Shown: piece after piece, positions 60,729 to 64,000 of the stretch
Layout: every line of letters begins with the position of its first letter
How positions within the stretch are numbered: the stretch's first letter is position 1
Origin: JAVBKU01 sp031553875
GTDB lineage: Bacteria; Bacteroidota; Bacteroidia; Bacteroidales; Rikenellaceae
Assembly: GCA_031553875.1 (NCBI GenBank)
Contig: JAVBKU010000004.1
Coordinates: 367,139-431,138 of the forward strand
Direction of reading: 5' to 3'
Length of the DNA stretch: 64,000 nt
Program-made: the position numbers and the translations under genes
Notes under the pieces: generated by a model
What the model saw: the letters and a program-made list of their open reading frames with translations, nothing else
The model's database searches: none
Told to the model about the DNA's origin: nothing

Positions 60729-61271
60729 TTAGAATTTGTAAGCGAATGTGGCGCCTATACGGCTCAGGCCGAACTTGTTCTCTGTGACATTGTCGGATAT
60801 CTTGACATCGGGATAGTCCTGATGGTATATATCACCCTTGAACTGCCACCAGCCAAGACCGATGAACATATCGTACATCCACTTTTTACCTATACGCCAT
60901 GTGTAACCGTAGGTCACGCCGGCGCCATAATAGTTACCCTCGCGCACGTTCATGCTGCCCACCTGGAACCTGTCGGCGTAGGCGTAGTTGCCATGTATGC
61001 CGAAATAGTGCCACTGGAACACCTCGCCCAGATAATAACGCACCTCGGGAGTGGCCATGAATCCCTTGAACCTGAAACCCTGCGTATCCCACAGCGGTGA
61101 ATAATAAACTTCAGCCAACACGCTCCAACGCTCGTGCAGGGCCACTTCGACACCCGCATTGGGTATCACCATCGCCCATCCCAGAGCATTCATTCGCAGG
61201 GACACTCCCTGCGCCTTAACAGAAGCCGAAAGAGCGAACACGGCCAAAACCACAAAAATATACTTCTTCAT
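60729..61271 (-). CDS. DUF3575 outer-membrane-like protein
   Basis: A 180-residue protein with a signal peptide (YIFVVLAVFALSASVKAQG) and an even spread of aromatic, alternating strands (WSVLAEVYYSPLW, YNYGAGVTYGYTWRIGKKW-like), ending with a C-terminal Phe (FAYKF). This suits a small outer-membrane beta-barrel, and the region SLRMNALGWAMVIPNAGVEVALHERWSV is typical of DUF3575. The start at 61271 fits the signal peptide. A -7 box lies 31 bases upstream. It is the first gene of a pair. Confidence 0.82.
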   Translation of the reverse strand: MKKYIFVVLAVFALSASVKAQGVSLRMNALGWAMVIPNAGVEVALHERWSVLAEVYYSPLWDTQGFRFKGFMATPEVRYYLGEVFQWHYFGIHGNYAYADRFQVGSMNVREGNYYGAGVTYGYTWRIGKKWMYDMFIGLGWWQFKGDIYHQDYPDVKISDNVTENKFGLSRIGATFAYKF

Positions 61272-61301
61272 ATCAGACGTAATAGTTTTGAGAAACTCCG
61301 C

Positions 61302-61309
61302 CAAAGGTA
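61302..61309 (-). promoter_or_regulatory. -7 box of the DUF3575 gene
   Basis: TACCTTTG on the minus strand, 30 bases before the ATG. Confidence 0.6.
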
Positions 61310-61473
61310 GAAATTTTTTGCAAACTTAAAGCCATTAAAGCAGTAAAACAGCGAACTTTGGCTTCAGAAAAGAATGCTTTGTTGATAATGTTTTGATAAA
61401 AAATAGGCTTTAAACCCTATTTTACTGGTTATTTAAGGTATCTTTACACTGATGATTTTTTTAACGTCTGGCC

Positions 61474-62763
61474 ATGACTTTCTCTAAAAAAAATATAATC
61501 ATACTCTCCTGCCTGTGCGCCGTTGCCGTAGCGGCCACGGTGGCGGTAGTCTCATGCCGCAGGGCGGGCGACGCCTCTTCGGACGGGAATCCCAACAAAA
61601 AAATAAACCTGCTGTACGGTATAGAGTCCGATCCCTACGACATAAACCGTTTCCGTATTGAAGCGGGCCTCACGATGTCGCAGATACTGTCTCCCTTCGG
61701 CATCTCCGCCGCAATGATAGACCATATAGAGACGGTGGCAAAGCCGATATTCCCCCTCAGAAACATTCGCGCGGGGCATCCCTGCACTGCATTCATGTGT
61801 AAAGATTCCACGGCGAGGCTCGACTACTTCGTATACGAGGAGAATATGGTCGATTATATAGTTTTCGATCTGCGGGGCGACACAGCGCAAGTGTTACGCA
61901 GGCAAAAGGAGGTAAGCTCCAAGCGCCACACCACCACGGCCACCATTGACGGCTCGCTATGGAATTGCATGGTAGATAATGGCATAAACCCCGTCCTGGC
62001 AATGGACATGTCGGATATATACGCCTGGAGCATCGACTTTTTCGGACTTCAAAAGGGCGATAAATTCTCTGTTATCTACGATCAAAAATACGTCGACACC
62101 ACCAACGTTGGCATCGGTATAATATGGGGCGCATGGTTCGAGCACGGTGGCAAGACACACTACGCCATCCCCTTTATGCAGGACGGCAAGCTCTCCTACT
62201 GGGACGAGAACGGGAACAGTCTGCGCAAGAACATGCTCAAGGCCCCTCTCAAATATTCGCGCATAAGCTCCCGCTTTTCCAACGCCCGTTTCCATCCGGT
62301 ATTGAGGATATGGCGTCCCCATCACGGCGTGGACTACGCTGCTCCGTCGGGAACGCCCATTATAGCCGTGGGCGATGGTACGGTAACATTCAAGGGATAC
62401 ACGCGCGGCGGCGGCAACACGATAAAGATACAGCACGCCCAGGGGCTCGTGTCATCTTATATGCACCTTAAGGGTTACGCCAAGAACATTGCTTCGGGCA
62501 GGCGCGTAAGGCAGGGCGATGTTATCGGCTATGTGGGCTCGACAGGCCTATCCACCGGCCCGCACCTCGACTACCGCGTATACCGTGGTGGCAAGCCTAT
62601 AAACCCGCTTTCCATACCCACCACTCCTGCAGAGCCTATAAAGGCGGCCAACAAAGAGGCTTTCAGTACGGTGCGCGACCGTGTGCTGGCGGAACTCAAG
62701 GGCGGAGCTGAGGCTCCCGACAGTGTCAAAATCACGTCGGTAGCAGAATTACAGTCACAATAA
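61474..62763 (+). CDS. M23 (LytM-type) metallopeptidase, membrane-anchored
   Basis: A 429-residue protein with an N-terminal hydrophobic segment (IIILSCLCAVAVAATVAVVSC) that could be a lipoprotein signal with Cys near 27. About 150 residues of an opacity-like/SPOR-type linker precede the LytM domain (about 285-400). The zinc site is visible in HHGVDYAAPSGTP and PHLDYRVY, with the general base in YMHLKG. It should cut peptide cross-links of peptidoglycan, probably at division or growth sites. It is monocistronic or precedes the flavin-binding gene by 88 bases. Confidence 0.9.
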   Translation: MTFSKKNIIILSCLCAVAVAATVAVVSCRRAGDASSDGNPNKKINLLYGIESDPYDINRFRIEAGLTMSQILSPFGISAAMIDHIETVAKPIFPLRNIRAGHPCTAFMCKDSTARLDYFVYEENMVDYIVFDLRGDTAQVLRRQKEVSSKRHTTTATIDGSLWNCMVDNGINPVLAMDMSDIYAWSIDFFGLQKGDKFSVIYDQKYVDTTNVGIGIIWGAWFEHGGKTHYAIPFMQDGKLSYWDENGNSLRKNMLKAPLKYSRISSRFSNARFHPVLRIWRPHHGVDYAAPSGTPIIAVGDGTVTFKGYTRGGGNTIKIQHAQGLVSSYMHLKGYAKNIASGRRVRQGDVIGYVGSTGLSTGPHLDYRVYRGGKPINPLSIPTTPAEPIKAANKEAFSTVRDRVLAELKGGAEAPDSVKITSVAELQSQ

Positions 62764-62851
62764 CACTTCCCTTTTTAGGTCGGACATTCCTCCGAAATAA
62801 CCACGGCCGCGACGAAGCCGTTTACACCTATTATATATAAGCCCCTGCTAA

Positions 62852-63316
62852 ATGAGTAGCGAATCCCCCTCCGAGAATATAACCGCCATACCCGATCGGC
62901 GTATAACCGACTTCATCGTTAAGCACCATGTGATGACCCTCGCGTGCAGCGACGCATCCACCGGGGCGCCATATTGTTGCAATCTGTTCTATACCTATTC
63001 GCGCAAGGGTAACTATTTTATATTCACCTCATCGCCCAAGACCCTGCACGCCTCTATGTTCAAGGCAAACAACGCCGTGGCCGCTTCCATTGTGCTGGAA
63101 ACAGCGGTGGTGGGCAAAATTCGCGGGCTACAGCTCTGCGGCACGGTGAGGCGACCCGCGGAGGATGAAATGGAGGGTGTAAAAATAGCTTACCTCAAGA
63201 AATTTCCCTATGCTATATTTATGGACCTCGACCTCTGGATATTCGAGCCCTCTATGATGAAATACACCGACAATCGCCTCGGCTTCGGTACGAAGTTGTT
63301 GTGGGATAAGAATTAG
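62852..63316 (+). CDS. Pyridoxamine 5'-phosphate oxidase-like flavin-binding protein
   Basis: A 154-residue split-barrel protein. HHVMTLACSDASTGAPYCCNLFY and KTLHASMFKANNAVAASI fit the PNPOx-like/YhbP-type family, which binds FMN or related cofactors. The reaction is not known; it is not a full PdxH, which is longer and has a conserved C-terminal block absent here. It is the last gene of clear host type before the compositional change at about 63340. Confidence 0.8.
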   Translation: MSSESPSENITAIPDRRITDFIVKHHVMTLACSDASTGAPYCCNLFYTYSRKGNYFIFTSSPKTLHASMFKANNAVAASIVLETAVVGKIRGLQLCGTVRRPAEDEMEGVKIAYLKKFPYAIFMDLDLWIFEPSMMKYTDNRLGFGTKLLWDKN

Positions 63317-63346
63317 CCTGCACTTGCCCCCCTGTTGTTCCACTGA

Positions 63347-63970
63347 TCCAATCCCTTGTATATAGAAAAGGCCGGGCCGGGAAAGTTGCGCATTGCCCGG
63401 GGAAATGTCGTGAGAGAGATTAGCGTCGTGCTGGAAAAAGCACCGAGCTTCCCGGACACTCGGACAACACCCTACCCGAAGTTCCTTATCTCCCTGATCG
63501 CGCCAAACCCCTTCTGGATCGATCCCACTACCAAGCGCCAGGACATGGCCGATTGGGTCGGCGGCCTGCAATTTCCACTGACGCTGCCAACCATGTTCTC
63601 CGGCCGCAGCACGCGCACGAATTCCGTTGTGCAGAATGGCGGCGATGTGGAAACGCCGGTGCTGATCACCTTTCGCGGCGGCGCGATCAATCCCCGCGTG
63701 ATTCTGGTGGATACCGGCGCTTATGTGGAAGTGCGCCGGGAGATTCTGCCCAACGAATCGCTGGTGATCAATACGGAGTTTGGGAACAAACAAGTGCTGC
63801 TCGTAAACAACGAGACCGGAGAGACAAAGAACGCCTTCGCGTACATCGATCCGGACTCGGAGTTTTTCAGCCTGCATGTCGGCAGCAATCAGCTCAACTA
63901 CTCCAGCGAGCTGGGTGTGGCAAACACTCTTGTGGAGGTCAGGTGGAAGGAGCGGTTTTTGGGGGTATAA
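63347..63970 (+). pseudogene. Phage distal-tail-like protein, 5'-truncated
   Basis: A 204-residue frame opening after a TGA at 63344-63346, with only a TTG (63356) as possible start. The chain from GPGKLRIARGNVVREISVVLEKAP through FLISLIAPNPFW to the SPP1 Dit-like C-terminal domain fits a Firmicutes siphophage tail protein (Sipho_tail family). A complete protein would have about 90 more N-terminal residues before the LxxxxGPG turn, and no such sequence precedes it. The isoleucine codon ATA appears once, at codon 3, and not again, unlike all host genes here. It is either a transferred remnant or a chimeric join. Confidence 0.7.
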
Positions 63971-64000
63971 GCTTTTTCATTTCGAGTATATCCGAAATTA

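Noticed and set aside
1..64000. CRISPR arrays, tRNA or rRNA genes
   Set aside because: No regularly spaced direct repeats, cloverleaf-like sequences ending in CCA, or rRNA segments were recognised in any intergenic stretch.

Overview
The window reads as a chromosomal segment of an anaerobic member of the Bacteroidales, probably gut-associated; the family cannot be fixed from here. Evidence: repeated TAnnTTTG -7 promoter boxes, two of them with TTTG exactly 19 bases upstream; Bacteroidota-restricted families (DUF4294, DUF4301, DUF4251, DUF4831, DUF3575, FimB/Mfa2-like); lipoprotein signal peptides on secreted enzymes; and anaerobic fermentation genes ([FeFe]-hydrogenases, flavodiiron protein, PPi-type phosphofructokinase, V/A-type ATPase, futalosine-pathway MqnC). 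Host genes use the isoleucine codon ATA freely. No rRNA, tRNA, CRISPR array, insertion sequence or complete phage is visible.

Layout. 1-6.6 kb: a truncated DUF4294 gene diverges from a six-gene operon that couples a PAS-containing sensory [FeFe]-hydrogenase and a SpoIIE-type phosphatase to a [2Fe-2S] protein, a second (group B-like) [FeFe]-hydrogenase, a flavodiiron protein and an FlK-like thioesterase. 6.7-12.1 kb: class II aldolase, a GH88 lipoprotein, PPi-type phosphofructokinase and DUF4301. 12.1-19.6 kb: a V/A-ATPase operon (E, DUF2764, A, B, D, I, K) whose K subunit has the Na+-ligand signature. 19.8-23.2 kb: holA with a degenerate class IV aminotransferase-like gene, convergent with mqnC, then a 56-residue ferredoxin. 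23.4-29 kb: glutaminyl cyclase-like, metH and metF operon, divergent from serS. 30-35 kb: panE-like gene, then a leftward operon of PhnP-like hydrolase, B12-binding radical SAM enzyme and short-chain dehydrogenase. 35-44 kb: glgB, lolA, ftsK, murI, DUF4251, GNAT-like. 44-51 kb: a receiver-fused PEP-synthase-like protein, GH3, alkD-like and DUF4831. 51.5-58 kb: trmN6, lolD, a TIGR02757 gene, GH25, nadB, prfC. 58-63.3 kb: ispD, an epimerase, a fimbria-like pair, an M23 peptidase and a flavin-binding protein.

Two families of structured intergenic repeats stand out. One (37635-37806 and 52338-52508) folds into a long hairpin of about 100 nt with five stacked helices. The other (22848-22946 and 47061-47155) has a predicted H-type pseudoknot plus a hairpin with a compensatory base change. 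The last about 650 bases carry the 5'-truncated end of a phage distal-tail-like gene whose codon use differs from everything to its left; it is either a horizontally acquired remnant or an assembly join.

The metabolic theme is redox-balanced fermentation: glycolysis through a PPi-linked step, H2 metabolism with apparent H2 sensing, O2/NO detoxification, a probably Na+-coupled rotary ATPase and glycogen synthesis. The first operon is the best candidate for a little-described system.
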